Assembly (NCBI GenBank): GCA_024401435.1
Contig: JAKSLB010000021.1
Span: 1 to 52,509, forward strand
Length of the DNA stretch: 52,509 bases
Direction of reading: 5' to 3'
From: Paludibacteraceae bacterium
Lineage (GTDB): Bacteria > Bacteroidota > Bacteroidia > Bacteroidales > Paludibacteraceae
The first letter of the stretch is position 1. Every line of letters begins with the position of its first letter. The notes under the pieces were generated by a model. That model was given only the letters and a program-made list of their open reading frames with translations, ran no database searches and was not told the DNA's origin. Both the position numbers and the translations under genes were made by a program. Below, piece after piece: positions 45,541-52,509 of this stretch.

Positions 45541-47142
45541 TTATAATTGAGGACCAGCAGCAACCAAAGCTTTACCTGCAGCGTTACCAGTATACTTAAC
45601 GAAGTTCTTTTGGAAGCGAGAAGCCAAATCTTTAGCTTTAGTTTCCCAATCAGCAACGTTAGCATAAGTATCACGAGGATCCAAGATAGCTGGGTTAACA
45701 CCTGGCAATGAAGTAGGAACTTCAAAGTCGAACATAGGGATCTTCTTTGTAGGAGCCTTCAAGATTTCGCCACTCAAGATAGCATCGATGATACCACGAG
45801 TATCAGGAATAGAGATACGTTTTCCTGTTCCATTCCATCCAGTGTTTACTAAGTAAGCCTTAGCACCTGACTTTTGCATTTTCTTAACCAATTCCTCTGC
45901 ATATTTAGTTGGGTGCAACTCCAAGAATGCTTGACCGAAGCAAGCCGAGAATGTTGGAGTAGGTTCTGTGATACCACGTTCAGTACCAGCCAACTTAGCA
46001 GTAAATCCGCTCAAGAAGTAGTATTGACATTGTTCTGGAGTCAAGATTGATACAGGAGGCAATACACCGAATGCATCAGCAGACAAGAAGATAACGTTCT
46101 TAGCAGCTGGAGCAGAAGATCCTGGTTGAATGTTCTTGATATGGTTGATTGGATAAGATACACGAGTATTTTCTGTTACGCTCTTATCATTGAAATCAAT
46201 CTTACCATTAGCATCAACAGTTACATTTTCCAACAATGCATTACGTTTGATAGCACCATAGATATCTGGTTCATGTTCTTTGCTCAAACCGATCACCTTA
46301 GCATAGCAACCACCTTCCAAGTTGAATACACCTTCATCGTCCCATCCGTGTTCATCGTCACCGATCAACTTACGTTTAGGATCTGTTGATAATGTAGTCT
46401 TACCAGTACCTGACAAACCGAAGAAGATAGCAGTGTTTTGTCCTTGCATATCACAGTTTGCAGAGCAGTGCATAGAAGCAATACCCTTCAATGGCAAATA
46501 GTAGTTCTGCATAGAGAACATACCTTTCTTCATTTCACCACCATACCAAGTGTTGATGATAACTTGTTCACGGGAAGTTACGTTGAAAGCAACGCAAGTC
46601 TCAGAATTCAAACCTAATTCTTTATAGTTCTCAACTTTAGCCTTAGAAGCGTTATAGATAACGAAGTTAGGCTCGAAGTTAGCCAATTCTTCAGCAGTTG
46701 GTTGAATGAACATGTTCTTTACGAAGTGAGCTTGCCATGCAACTTCAACGATGAAACGAACAGCCAAACGAGTAGCCTTGTTTGCACCACAGAAAGCATC
46801 TACTACATAAAGATTTTTGTTGCAAAGTTCTTTCTTAGCGATTTCCTTAACCTTTGCCCAAACTTCCTCGCTCATTGGGTGGTTATCGTTCTTGTACTCT
46901 TCAGAAGTCCACCATACAGTGTCCTTTGAATTTTTGTCCATCACGATATATTTGTCCTTAGGAGAACGTCCAGTGTAGATACCTGTCATTACGTTTACCG
47001 CACCAAGTTCTGTTTCTTGGCCTTTTTCATAACCTTCAAGAGATTTGTCGATTTCTGCTTTGTAAAGCTCCTCATAAGAAGGATTGTGCGCAATTACTGT
47101 AGAACCAGTAATACCGTACTTTGTTAAATCTAAGTTTGCCAT
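45541..47142 (-). CDS. pckA: Phosphoenolpyruvate carboxykinase (ATP)
   Basis: A 533-residue cytoplasmic enzyme interconverting oxaloacetate and PEP with ATP/ADP. In gut Bacteroidales it mainly fixes CO2 toward succinate. Motifs: [11 protein letters not shown], the nucleotide-binding [16 protein letters not shown], the metal-binding GDDEHGWDD, and [14 protein letters not shown]. Length is normal. Monocistronic, with a TAAATTTG box at 47223-47230 and a strong terminator. Codon choice looks more biased than in neighbours, in line with high expression. Confidence 0.97.
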   Translation of the reverse strand: MANLDLTKYGITGSTVIAHNPSYEELYKAEIDKSLEGYEKGQETELGAVNVMTGIYTGRSPKDKYIVMDKNSKDTVWWTSEEYKNDNHPMSEEVWAKVKEIAKKELCNKNLYVVDAFCGANKATRLAVRFIVEVAWQAHFVKNMFIQPTAEELANFEPNFVIYNASKAKVENYKELGLNSETCVAFNVTSREQVIINTWYGGEMKKGMFSMQNYYLPLKGIASMHCSANCDMQGQNTAIFFGLSGTGKTTLSTDPKRKLIGDDEHGWDDEGVFNLEGGCYAKVIGLSKEHEPDIYGAIKRNALLENVTVDANGKIDFNDKSVTENTRVSYPINHIKNIQPGSSAPAAKNVIFLSADAFGVLPPVSILTPEQCQYYFLSGFTAKLAGTERGITEPTPTFSACFGQAFLELHPTKYAEELVKKMQKSGAKAYLVNTGWNGTGKRISIPDTRGIIDAILSGEILKAPTKKIPMFDFEVPTSLPGVNPAILDPRDTYANVADWETKAKDLASRFQKNFVKYTGNAAGKALVAAGPQL

Positions 47143-47222
47143 GCTTACTTAATTTATTGATTTTATTTTAATTATTAATATTTTCAAATATATCGATCTT
47201 CATTCAAACCGAACTATCCTCG

Positions 47223-47230
47223 CAAATTTA
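47223..47230 (-). promoter_or_regulatory. -7 box of pckA
   Basis: TAAATTTG on the minus strand, giving a leader of about 75 nt. The -33 TTTG is not clear. Confidence 0.5.
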
Positions 47231-47240
47231 ATAAATTTTT

Positions 47241-48650
47241 TTAAATATCACCCAGAAATGATTTTTTTCTTACGTCAAATTCATTCATTTCTTCTTCCTC
47301 CAAATTTCCATCCCATAAATAGTGTTTTGTGTCTTTCACAATCACCTTGGAAAGGAGAAGAACAGAAATCAAATTTGGTATAGCCATAAAGGCATTCATA
47401 ATGTCTGATATATTCCAAACAAGAGACAATCCCAAGGTGCTACCTATAAAAGAAACAAATATCCATACAATCCGATAGGGTCTTATCATTCGTTTCCCAC
47501 CTAAATATTCTACAGATTTTTCTCCACAATAGCACCATCCTAAGATGGTTGAAAATGCGAAAGTGACGATTCCTATCGTTAAAATAGGCATACCCACATA
47601 AGGGATCTTTCCAAACGCAAGTTGCGTCAATACTCCTGTCGATTTGATATCAATAGAATCGTATGCCAAAATACTAGAGACGATTACCAATCCAGTTAAC
47701 GTGCAGATAACCACACTATCCCAAAAAACACCAGAAGATAAAACTAACGCTTGTCTGACAGGATTTTTACTCTTCGCAGCCGCCGCAATAATAGGTGCCG
47801 AACCCAATCCTGCTTCGTTCGAGAACAAGCCCCTTGCGATACCGTAGCGCATTGTCGTCATGATTGCCACCCCTGCAGCTCCTCCAACACCCGCTTTAAA
47901 CGAAAAAGCATCACTGCAAATCCAGCACAAGGCTTCCCACAGATAACTGTGATTCACGAGAAGAATATAAATGCATCCTAATACATAAAACAGAGCCATG
48001 ATGGGAACTAAACACGAACAGATTTTCGTGATTTTCTTCACACCACCGAATATGACTATAGTGACTAACCCCGCGATGATGAATCCTATGATCATGCGGC
48101 AGGTCGACGGGTCGATGAATGTGCAATATTGCGTTATGTTGTCACTTATAGCTTTCGACTGCACTGCATTGCCGATCCCGAAAGCGGCCAAACTGGTGAA
48201 AACGCAGAAAAGAATGGCTAATTTCTTCATTCCCAACCCTTTCTCCAAAGCATACATCGGTCCACCAAGAATTTCTCCGTTCTCTGTCTTCACTCTGTAT
48301 TTCATAGCGAGCAAGCCCTCCCCGTATTTGGTGGCAATGCCGAATATGCCTGTCAGGAAGCACCAGAACACTGCTCCTGGACCACCTAACGAGACGGCTG
48401 TCGCCACGCCAATGATATTTCCCGTACCGATGGTGGCTGCCAACGAGGTGGCTAATGCGCCAAACTGACTTACGTCGCCCGTGCTTCCATCATCTTTTTT
48501 GAGGCTTAACCGTAATGCTGTTAGAATCTTTCTTTGAGGGAATTTTAACTTTATTGTTAAAAAAATATGAGTACCTAATAACAACGCTATCATGGGCCAA
48601 CCCCACACATAACCAGAAAGCGTATCTATAAAATTTGATATTGATTCCAC
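47241..48650 (-). CDS. AGCS-family sodium:alanine/glycine symporter
   Basis: A 469-residue inner-membrane amino acid:Na+ symporter with about 10-11 membrane segments. It has the family stretches GALATSLAATIGTGNIIGVATAV, given here as TSLAATIGTGNIIGVA, then GGPGAVFWCFLTGIFG and FSNEAGLGSAPIIAAAA. The GTG at 48650 is chosen as start: it begins the family-like N-terminus (ESISNFIDTLSGYVWGWP), and a promoter at 48677-48706 lies between it and the upstream ATG at 48767. Monocistronic. Substrate (alanine, glycine or glutamine) is not resolved. Confidence 0.92.
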   Translation of the reverse strand: MESISNFIDTLSGYVWGWPMIALLLGTHIFLTIKLKFPQRKILTALRLSLKKDDGSTGDVSQFGALATSLAATIGTGNIIGVATAVSLGGPGAVFWCFLTGIFGIATKYGEGLLAMKYRVKTENGEILGGPMYALEKGLGMKKLAILFCVFTSLAAFGIGNAVQSKAISDNITQYCTFIDPSTCRMIIGFIIAGLVTIVIFGGVKKITKICSCLVPIMALFYVLGCIYILLVNHSYLWEALCWICSDAFSFKAGVGGAAGVAIMTTMRYGIARGLFSNEAGLGSAPIIAAAAKSKNPVRQALVLSSGVFWDSVVICTLTGLVIVSSILAYDSIDIKSTGVLTQLAFGKIPYVGMPILTIGIVTFAFSTILGWCYCGEKSVEYLGGKRMIRPYRIVWIFVSFIGSTLGLSLVWNISDIMNAFMAIPNLISVLLLSKVIVKDTKHYLWDGNLEEEEMNEFDVRKKSFLGDI

Positions 48651-48676
48651 GAATAACCGATTTGATTTTTTTTCTG

Positions 48677-48706
48677 CAAATTTATATAAATTGTGGATGT
48701 GGCAAA
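48677..48706 (-). promoter_or_regulatory. Promoter of the AGCS symporter gene
   Basis: TTTG (48703-48706) and TAAATTTG (48677-48684) on the minus strand, 18 nt apart, one shorter than usual. It argues against the ATG at 48767 as start. Confidence 0.6.
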
Positions 48707-48806
48707 AGCTTTGTATTGAATGTGAATGTAATGAAAGAACACAAGTTAGCATTGTTTTTGTCGACATTGGTCATATTTCATGTTTTTGAAAATATTACTG
48801 ATTCTG

Positions 48807-49490
48807 TCATAATAGGTAAAATTTATCCTCGTTCCAATTGTTAGGATTGTTGCGTATGTAATTTTGTATTTTATTCATTGTAACGCTGTTCCGAATAATA
48901 TTGTCGTAGAACCTTGGTTGCCAAGAAAATTCATAACCCAATCGGTGAACATGCCTTGAAACTGCAGATTTGTATGACCCAACAATAGATGACAATGTTT
49001 TCGATCCCTGATGTTGAAACCGTTTTTGCCCGATGGTTTGGTATGATTGTGGCATTTGTTGTGTGCATGATACGGCGGATTGGCATGTTGTGGTGGGGTC
49101 GCATGATGTGGTGGGGTCGCATGATGTAGAGACAACGCATGCGTTGTCTCTACCGACGTTTCCGACGTTTCCGACGTTTCCGACATTTCCATTGTTTCCA
49201 ATGTCCCCGTTATTGATTGCAATAATACCATGTATGTGATTCGGCATAACCACAAATGCATCCAATTCAATATTGTCAAAATGATTTTTTAATTCGTGCC
49301 ATAAAACATCGGCGACAGCACCGATGGGCGATAATTTTATTTTACCATCATCGATTTCACCAAAATAATGTATTCTGTCTTTTGTGCAGATGGTTACGAA
49401 ATAGATGGCATTCCATCCATAATCCCAATTCTGCAATCGGGTTGATGGTATTCTGTATTTGTTTCTATATTTCCCATTATTCGATTCCAT
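48807..49490 (-). CDS. REP-associated tyrosine transposase (RAYT, Y1/HUH family)
   Basis: A 227-residue single-strand DNA transposase-like protein. It has the N-terminal beta strand AIYFVTICTKDRIHYFG, the HUH motif in MPNHIHGI (His85, His87), and a candidate catalytic Tyr173 in SIVGSYKSAVSR. The usual C-terminus includes QPRFYDNIIRN and NPNNWNEDKF. RAYTs are thought to cut and spread REP palindromes. Between the HUH motif and Tyr173 lies an unusual ~60-residue low-complexity insert (GNV repeats, then CDPTTS repeats), which includes a perfect 28-nt REP palindrome translated in frame as residues 113-122. Four further REP copies occur in the window. It has the same promoter sequence as the MntA gene. 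Confidence 0.88.
   Translation of the reverse strand: MESNNGKYRNKYRIPSTRLQNWDYGWNAIYFVTICTKDRIHYFGEIDDGKIKLSPIGAVADVLWHELKNHFDNIELDAFVVMPNHIHGIIAINNGDIGNNGNVGNVGNVGNVGRDNACVVSTSCDPTTSCDPTTTCQSAVSCTQQMPQSYQTIGQKRFQHQGSKTLSSIVGSYKSAVSRHVHRLGYEFSWQPRFYDNIIRNSVTMNKIQNYIRNNPNNWNEDKFYLL
49091..49198. repeat. Tandem repeats flanking the REP palindrome inside the RAYT gene
   Basis: Two perfect 18-bp units (49091-49108 and 49109-49126) lie on one side of the palindrome. On the other side are three perfect 9-bp CGACGTTTC units plus two diverged ones (49154-49198). All are multiples of three and keep the RAYT frame open. Confidence 0.85.
49126..49153. repeat. 28-nt REP-like palindrome, copy 5, inside the RAYT coding sequence
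   Basis: A perfect 28-bp palindrome: GTAGAGACAACGCA followed by its exact reverse complement. Same length and outer arms as the four dispersed copies. Confidence 0.85.
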
Positions 49491-49554
49491 TGTGCAATTT
49501 TATTGTTTTAACAAAACAAGATAAAAACATAAAGTTTGACGACCTTCTTTTCTG

Positions 49555-49586
49555 CAAAAATATCACATCACACCCATTTTCCCAAA
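49555..49586 (-). promoter_or_regulatory. Promoter of the RAYT gene within a repeated terminator-promoter unit
   Basis: TTTG (49583-49586), 20-nt spacer, TATTTTTG (49555-49562) on the minus strand. Identical in layout and nearly in sequence to the promoter before mntA (50286-50317). Confidence 0.75.
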
Positions 49587-49598
49587 TGCCCATGCAAC

Positions 49599-49627
49599 AA
49601 AAAAGCCGCACCCAAAACGGATGCGAC
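49599..49627 (-). terminator. Terminator after hepT (shared type, copy 1)
   Basis: A 9-bp stem with G-U pairs (GTCGCATCC / GGGTGCGGC) and six T, about 30 nt after the hepT stop. Part of the repeated unit 49552-49625. Confidence 0.8.
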
Positions 49628-49656
49628 AAAACTTACATGAGTACTGATTTATTATT

Positions 49657-50004
49657 TCATTGCAACTCTGCAATATATTCTTTCAACTGGCTTTGCAACT
49701 CCGGCAAATCCATTTTTACAACTTCCCAAAGAATCATCGTGTCAATTTGGTAGTAATCGTGCACCAAAATATGCCTCATTTTTTCAATAACACGCCAATT
49801 TGTAGCAGAATGAGAATTTTTGAATTCATCAGTCAACTTGCACACAGCCTCACCTATGATTTGTACATTGTACATAGTGGCGTGCAGTCGCAAAGAATCT
49901 GTCGAGAAGGCTTCATAATCTATTCCTTCTGTATATTCATATACTTTTGCTATGGATTGTAACATGTGTTCCAATCTGCCTTTATCTCTACACTCCTCTC
50001 TCAT
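49657..50004 (-). CDS. hepT: HepT-like ribonuclease toxin (DUF86)
   Basis: A 115-residue helical HEPN-type toxin. The RX4HXY motif is Arg77, His82, Tyr84 (RHILVHDY). In characterised HepT/MntA pairs HepT is an RNase and its Tyr is AMPylated by MntA. It overlaps the mntA gene by 17 nt, in the antitoxin-first order. It ends with a terminator of the shared type. The function is by family. Confidence 0.88.
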   Translation of the reverse strand: MREECRDKGRLEHMLQSIAKVYEYTEGIDYEAFSTDSLRLHATMYNVQIIGEAVCKLTDEFKNSHSATNWRVIEKMRHILVHDYYQIDTMILWEVVKMDLPELQSQLKEYIAELQ

Positions 50005-50281
50005 ATATCAGCGTTTTATCTTGTTCCGCACTTTTTTGAGCAAACGGAAGCAACGTCCCCTCTACAACCATATCAACCTTTTTTTTCAAAAGATCTTCCA
50101 GTTCACAAATCATCAAGGCATATTTCAAACCTATTCGTTCTCCTTTTTTGAATGTTACCAATATATCCACATCACTGTCCTCTCGTTCTTCACCACGAGA
50201 ATAGGATCCAAAAATCCATGCCTTTTCGACAGGTTGGGTTCTTAGATAATTAACAATGATATTTACTATATTTTTGTTCAT
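49988..50281 (-). CDS. mntA: MntA-type minimal nucleotidyltransferase antitoxin
   Basis: A 97-residue nucleotidyltransferase with the GSX10DXD motif (Gly25, Ser26, Asp37, Asp39 in FGSYSRGEEREDSDVDILV). In the known systems it neutralises HepT by transferring AMP to its active-site Tyr. The start ATG begins only four bases after the TATTTTTG box, so the mRNA is probably leaderless or nearly so. The gene directly abuts the repeated terminator-promoter unit 50283-50355. Confidence 0.88.
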   Translation of the reverse strand: MNKNIVNIIVNYLRTQPVEKAWIFGSYSRGEEREDSDVDILVTFKKGERIGLKYALMICELEDLLKKKVDMVVEGTLLPFAQKSAEQDKTLIYERGV

Positions 50282-50285
50282 ACTG

Positions 50286-50317
50286 CAAAAATATCACATC
50301 ACACCCATTTTTCCAAA
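50286..50317 (-). promoter_or_regulatory. Promoter of the mntA-hepT operon within a repeated terminator-promoter unit
   Basis: TTTG (50314-50317), 20-nt spacer, TATTTTTG (50286-50293) on the minus strand. Confidence 0.78.
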
Positions 50318-50328
50318 TGCCCATGCAA

Positions 50329-50357
50329 CAAAAAAGCCGCGCCCGAGTGGATGCGGA
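50329..50357 (-). terminator. Terminator after the DUF4143 ATPase gene (shared type, copy 2)
   Basis: An 8-bp stem with one mismatch (CCGCATCC / GGGCGCGG) and six T, about 29 nt after the ATPase stop. Confidence 0.75.
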
Positions 50358-50385
50358 TTTCATGTGTATTTGAGCAATCTCCACG

Positions 50386-51555
50386 CTAACCATCTATACG
50401 AGATACAATGTCAACGATTTCATTCAAATTGCAAACCGTCACGTTTTCTGCGAATGGATAAGAGGACTCGACAGGGGCTACGACATAGATGTCCGTCGGC
50501 TCTAAAAAAGATATCGACTTCCAGAATCCTTCCGTCACAGAGGGAGCCGTAGAGGATTTACATTCTATGGCAACGAGTCGGTTCGAATATTGTAGTACGA
50601 GATCCATTTCCTCTCCCGTAGCGCTACGATAAAAGAAGCATTGCGCATTTCTTGCCACGGAACATACATTCTCGACCACCATTCCTTCCCATGAATTACC
50701 TAACACAGGATTGCTTAGCAAATCATTGAACGACTTTATTCGCAAGATTTGATGCAGCAGACCGCTATCTCTGACATAAATCTTAGGAGATTTCACCAAC
50801 CTTTTTTTTGTGTTCTTAAAATAGGGGGGCAAGGAACGGATAATATATGTTTGTTCCATAATGTCCAAGTAGTGGCGAATGGTTGTTGGGCTCAATCCCA
50901 TGGAAGAGGCAAGTTTGGATGAGTTGAGCAATTGTCCTTGTTCGTATGCTGTCATGGTTAGTAATCTCATCAATTGTGGGGCGGCAATTTGGAATCCCAA
51001 CTGAGGAATGTCTCTTTCAATATATGTGCGGATAAAGTTTTCCCTCCACAAGCAACTGCTATTATCATCAGCCGCCATGAAGCTGTCTGGGTATCCGCCT
51101 CTGAACCAATAATCTTGCAATGAGAAATCTTCTGTCTTATCCACTTCATCAACCAAAAAGGGAGTCAGAGAGATTAGCCCGACGCGCCCAGCCAACGACT
51201 CGGAGGTGTGTTGGATTAAATTTCTGGAGGCCGAACCCAACAAAATGAATCTGCCACGACGTCTGTCTCTGTCAATCTCGCTTCTAAGCACAGCGAAGAT
51301 ATCTGGACGCAGTTGCACCTCGTCCAGACAGATGGTCTTGTTTGCGTTGTATTGGAAGAAAAGAGAAGGCTCGTTTAATTTCGCTAAGTCATCTCTGTTT
51401 TGAAGGTCTAAATACAAGATGTTAGAGTCTTCCTTCTGCATCATCTTTACCAACGTACTTTTTCCACACTGCCTTGATCCTAAGATCGCAACTGCCGGGA
51501 AAATAGACAAGTTCGTCTTGACAAATTCTATGATATTTCTTGAAATATACTTCAT
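50386..51555 (-). CDS. AAA-type ATPase with DUF4143 and PD-(D/E)XK-like domain
   Basis: A 389-residue protein with P-loop GSRQCGKST (26-34), Walker B ICLDE (75-79) and sensor LLGSAS. A winged-helix region (about 208-232, SKLASSMGLSPTTIRHYL) follows, then the DUF4143 domain with a nuclease-like core (Glu290, Asp318 in EMDLVL, Glu331 and Lys333 in AIECKSS). This family is common in accessory regions; its role is unknown, though nuclease or defence functions have been suggested. The ATG at 51555 is chosen over a TTG at 51576, because the TACTTTTG promoter box covers the latter. Confidence 0.88.
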   Translation of the reverse strand: MKYISRNIIEFVKTNLSIFPAVAILGSRQCGKSTLVKMMQKEDSNILYLDLQNRDDLAKLNEPSLFFQYNANKTICLDEVQLRPDIFAVLRSEIDRDRRRGRFILLGSASRNLIQHTSESLAGRVGLISLTPFLVDEVDKTEDFSLQDYWFRGGYPDSFMAADDNSSCLWRENFIRTYIERDIPQLGFQIAAPQLMRLLTMTAYEQGQLLNSSKLASSMGLSPTTIRHYLDIMEQTYIIRSLPPYFKNTKKRLVKSPKIYVRDSGLLHQILRIKSFNDLLSNPVLGNSWEGMVVENVCSVARNAQCFFYRSATGEEMDLVLQYSNRLVAIECKSSTAPSVTEGFWKSISFLEPTDIYVVAPVESSYPFAENVTVCNLNEIVDIVSRIDG

Positions 51556-51573
51556 GTTGTAGCTTGCTTTTTG

Positions 51574-51581
51574 CAAAAGTA
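51574..51581 (-). promoter_or_regulatory. -7 box of the DUF4143 ATPase gene
   Basis: TACTTTTG on the minus strand, 18 nt before the ATG at 51555. No TTTG at the normal distance. Confidence 0.55.
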
Positions 51582-51617
51582 CAAAATAAATATCAGATTC
51601 ACAGTAAAATATAACAA

Positions 51618-51657
51618 AATTTGCAAATCGAAAGTTTAAGTTTCAATTTGCAAATCG
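51618..51657. promoter_or_regulatory. Candidate operator: two ATTTGCAAAT palindromes
   Basis: AATTTGCAAATCG occurs at 51618-51630 and 51645-51657. Each contains the perfect 10-bp palindrome ATTTGCAAAT, 27 bp centre to centre (between two and three helix turns), with GAAA..TTTC between them. They lie 37 bp upstream of the ATPase promoter box, so a repressor or activator site is plausible. Confidence 0.5.
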
Positions 51658-51672
51658 TAGACGTACTTCAAC

Positions 51673-51701
51673 AAAAAAAGCCGCACACAAGCGGATGCGG
51701 C
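51673..51701 (-). terminator. Terminator after the zeta-like gene (shared type, copy 3)
   Basis: A 6-bp stem GCCGCA / TGCGGC with seven T on the minus strand, about 25 nt after the stop. It shares the CAACAAAAAA(A)GCCGC and GATGCG stretches of the other two copies but lacks their promoter part. Confidence 0.78.
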
Positions 51702-51725
51702 AGAGTATAGTTTCTGTCTCTTAAT

Positions 51726-52331
51726 CTAAATCAAGTTTAAAATTATACTTGCCCATTCCGGAATCTGGTCTGTATATTGCTTCGCCAACCTGCCTTCCGA
51801 AAGACGGAAGAGCAATTTTGCGTCTTCATTGTCAATGGAGTTGTCGTAGAAATAGGCCCGGTTTACAACAGAAGATAACTCTTGGCAATTTCGGATGGAT
51901 TGATAATATCTGGAGATGATTTTAGGAATAGGAACGTCATGACCTCCCTTCATCACCCGGTCTACAATTCTTGAGGCATTGATATTAGGCGAGGTTGTGC
52001 ATACAAAAAAAAGTCTTACGAAAAATCCATTTTCAATAGCTCTCTTTATATACTCAACTTTATCATGTCTGGACAAAACAGTTTCGAATATAAGGCTTTT
52101 CTTTTCCGCCAAACACTTTTCTCTTAAGTTCTCGCAATACTGAATAGATTTGAATACTGCTTCTGTAGAATTCCAGTCGCCAAAGATCTCCTGCGCTATG
52201 ATGTCTGGGTTTATATACAAAGCGTCCTCCATCCACTCATGTTTTAAAATTTTCGACGTGATGGATGTTTTGCCAGAACCATTAGGTCCCGCAATAACGA
52301 TTAGGACTGGCTTATGTATATCTTCATGCAT
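51726..52331 (-). CDS. Zeta-toxin-like P-loop kinase
   Basis: A 201-residue kinase with Walker A GPNGSGKT (15-22), the INPDIIAQEIFGDW strand typical of zeta-type kinases, KSLIFETVLS, and Arg-rich lid residues (SRIVDRVMKGGHDVP). Zeta toxins phosphorylate UDP-GlcNAc and stop wall synthesis; related proteins act on other substrates. The ATG at 52331 overlaps the upstream small gene by 8 nt; a TTG at 52349 is the alternative start. The tight overlap suggests a toxin-antitoxin pair. Confidence 0.85.
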   Translation of the reverse strand: MHEDIHKPVLIVIAGPNGSGKTSITSKILKHEWMEDALYINPDIIAQEIFGDWNSTEAVFKSIQYCENLREKCLAEKKSLIFETVLSRHDKVEYIKRAIENGFFVRLFFVCTTSPNINASRIVDRVMKGGHDVPIPKIISRYYQSIRNCQELSSVVNRAYFYDNSIDNEDAKLLFRLSEGRLAKQYTDQIPEWASIILNLI

Positions 52332-52503
52332 ATTTTGGGGATTCTTCAATGTTTTTCCTTAAATCGTCAAAATATTTCTTGCGCGCTTTTTCTGTGCTTT
52401 CCTTCGCCTCCACGGCAACCTCATGCATAATCTGAGCCAACATCTCATCTGTTGGTTCTTCCATGCTGGTTAGCCTGTATTTGTTTAGTATTTCTTCTGA
52501 CAT
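52324..52503 (-). CDS. Small 59-residue partner of the zeta-like kinase, probable antitoxin
   Basis: A short gene starting at ATG 52501-52503 and ending TGA 52324-52326. The product is acidic and helical (starts MSEEILNKYRLTSMEEP, ends NIEESPKYA). Its stop overlaps the kinase start, the layout of toxin-antitoxin operons. It has no family match that I recognise. The window ends 6 nt upstream of the ATG, so the promoter and any N-terminal extension cannot be judged. Confidence 0.68.
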   Translation of the reverse strand: MSEEILNKYRLTSMEEPTDEMLAQIMHEVAVEAKESTEKARKKYFDDLRKNIEESPKYA

Positions 52504-52509
52504 AATCGA

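Noticed and set aside
48651-48767. Upstream ATG extension of the AGCS symporter gene
   Set aside because: The extra 39 residues do not look like the family and a promoter lies within this stretch, so the GTG at 48650 is preferred.
49033-49239. Plus-strand frame through the RAYT tandem repeats
   Set aside because: Shadow of the repeats on the opposite strand; the conserved HUH and C-terminal motifs are on the minus strand.
49500-51710. A CRISPR array suggested by the recurring ~60-nt stretches
   Set aside because: Only two to three copies, far apart, each with terminator and promoter features; no regular spacing and no cas genes.

Overview
This window looks like a chromosomal segment of an AT-rich, probably host- or rumen-associated member of the Bacteroidales (phylum Bacteroidota). 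Four lines of evidence support this. Many genes are preceded by the Bacteroidota promoter pair TTTG / TAnnTTTG. The window has type IX secretion genes and cargo-like C-terminal domains (PorZ-like protein, CotH/LTD protein). Conserved Bacteroidales gene orders are present (dksA-like, lspA, DUF4296; rdgB, porZ). Lipoproteins and glycoside hydrolases are numerous. Species cannot be read from the sequence alone.

Layout. 1-5.6 kb: a THUMP-type 23S rRNA methyltransferase with a long Arg/Asp/Gly-rich tail, and a 1164-residue secreted CotH/lamin-tail protein. 5.6-6.4 kb: non-coding DNA with an orphan terminator and a ~200-bp element with terminal inverted repeats that ends just before rdgB. 6.4-14.5 kb: forward run rdgB, porZ, tsaE, a glycosyltransferase, a DbpA-like helicase, aroB and aroA, then tRNA-Thr on the other strand. 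15-20.1 kb: forward run GNAT, hotdog thioesterase, M15-like lipoprotein, recO, dksA-like, lspA, DUF4296 and a small gene. 20.1-22.6 kb: yigZ and a DEAD-box helicase in reverse. 23-28.4 kb: a large multidomain GH51-type arabinofuranosidase and a membrane-anchored J-domain protein. 28.7-32.4 kb: RNase R with a lipoprotein, and an acyl-CoA thioesterase. 32.5-39.6 kb: a reverse operon of cellobiose phosphorylase (GH94), GH5 endoglucanase, GH3 enzyme and a GPH sugar symporter, with no SusC/SusD pair.

40.6-44.5 kb: aromatic amino acid lyase, FabG, LolA and a lipoprotein in reverse, a combination typical of aryl-polyene/flexirubin pathways rather than histidine use. 44.8-48.7 kb: a His-rich lipoprotein, PEP carboxykinase and a sodium:amino-acid symporter. 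48.8-52.5 kb: an accessory block on one strand with a REP-associated tyrosine transposase (RAYT), a HepT/MntA toxin-antitoxin pair, a DUF4143 ATPase, and a zeta-like kinase with a newly read 59-residue partner gene.

The most interesting signals are small repeats. Five 28-nt REP-like palindromes (GTAGAGACGC...GCGTCTCTAC) are scattered across the window, and one, a perfect palindrome, lies in frame inside the RAYT gene. In the accessory block the three transcription units end in similar terminators about 25-30 nt after their stop codons, and two of them share a ~70-nt near-identical terminator plus promoter that drives the next unit. A second repeat family (core TTCTATAAATT) occurs as inverted pairs or single arms at gene borders.
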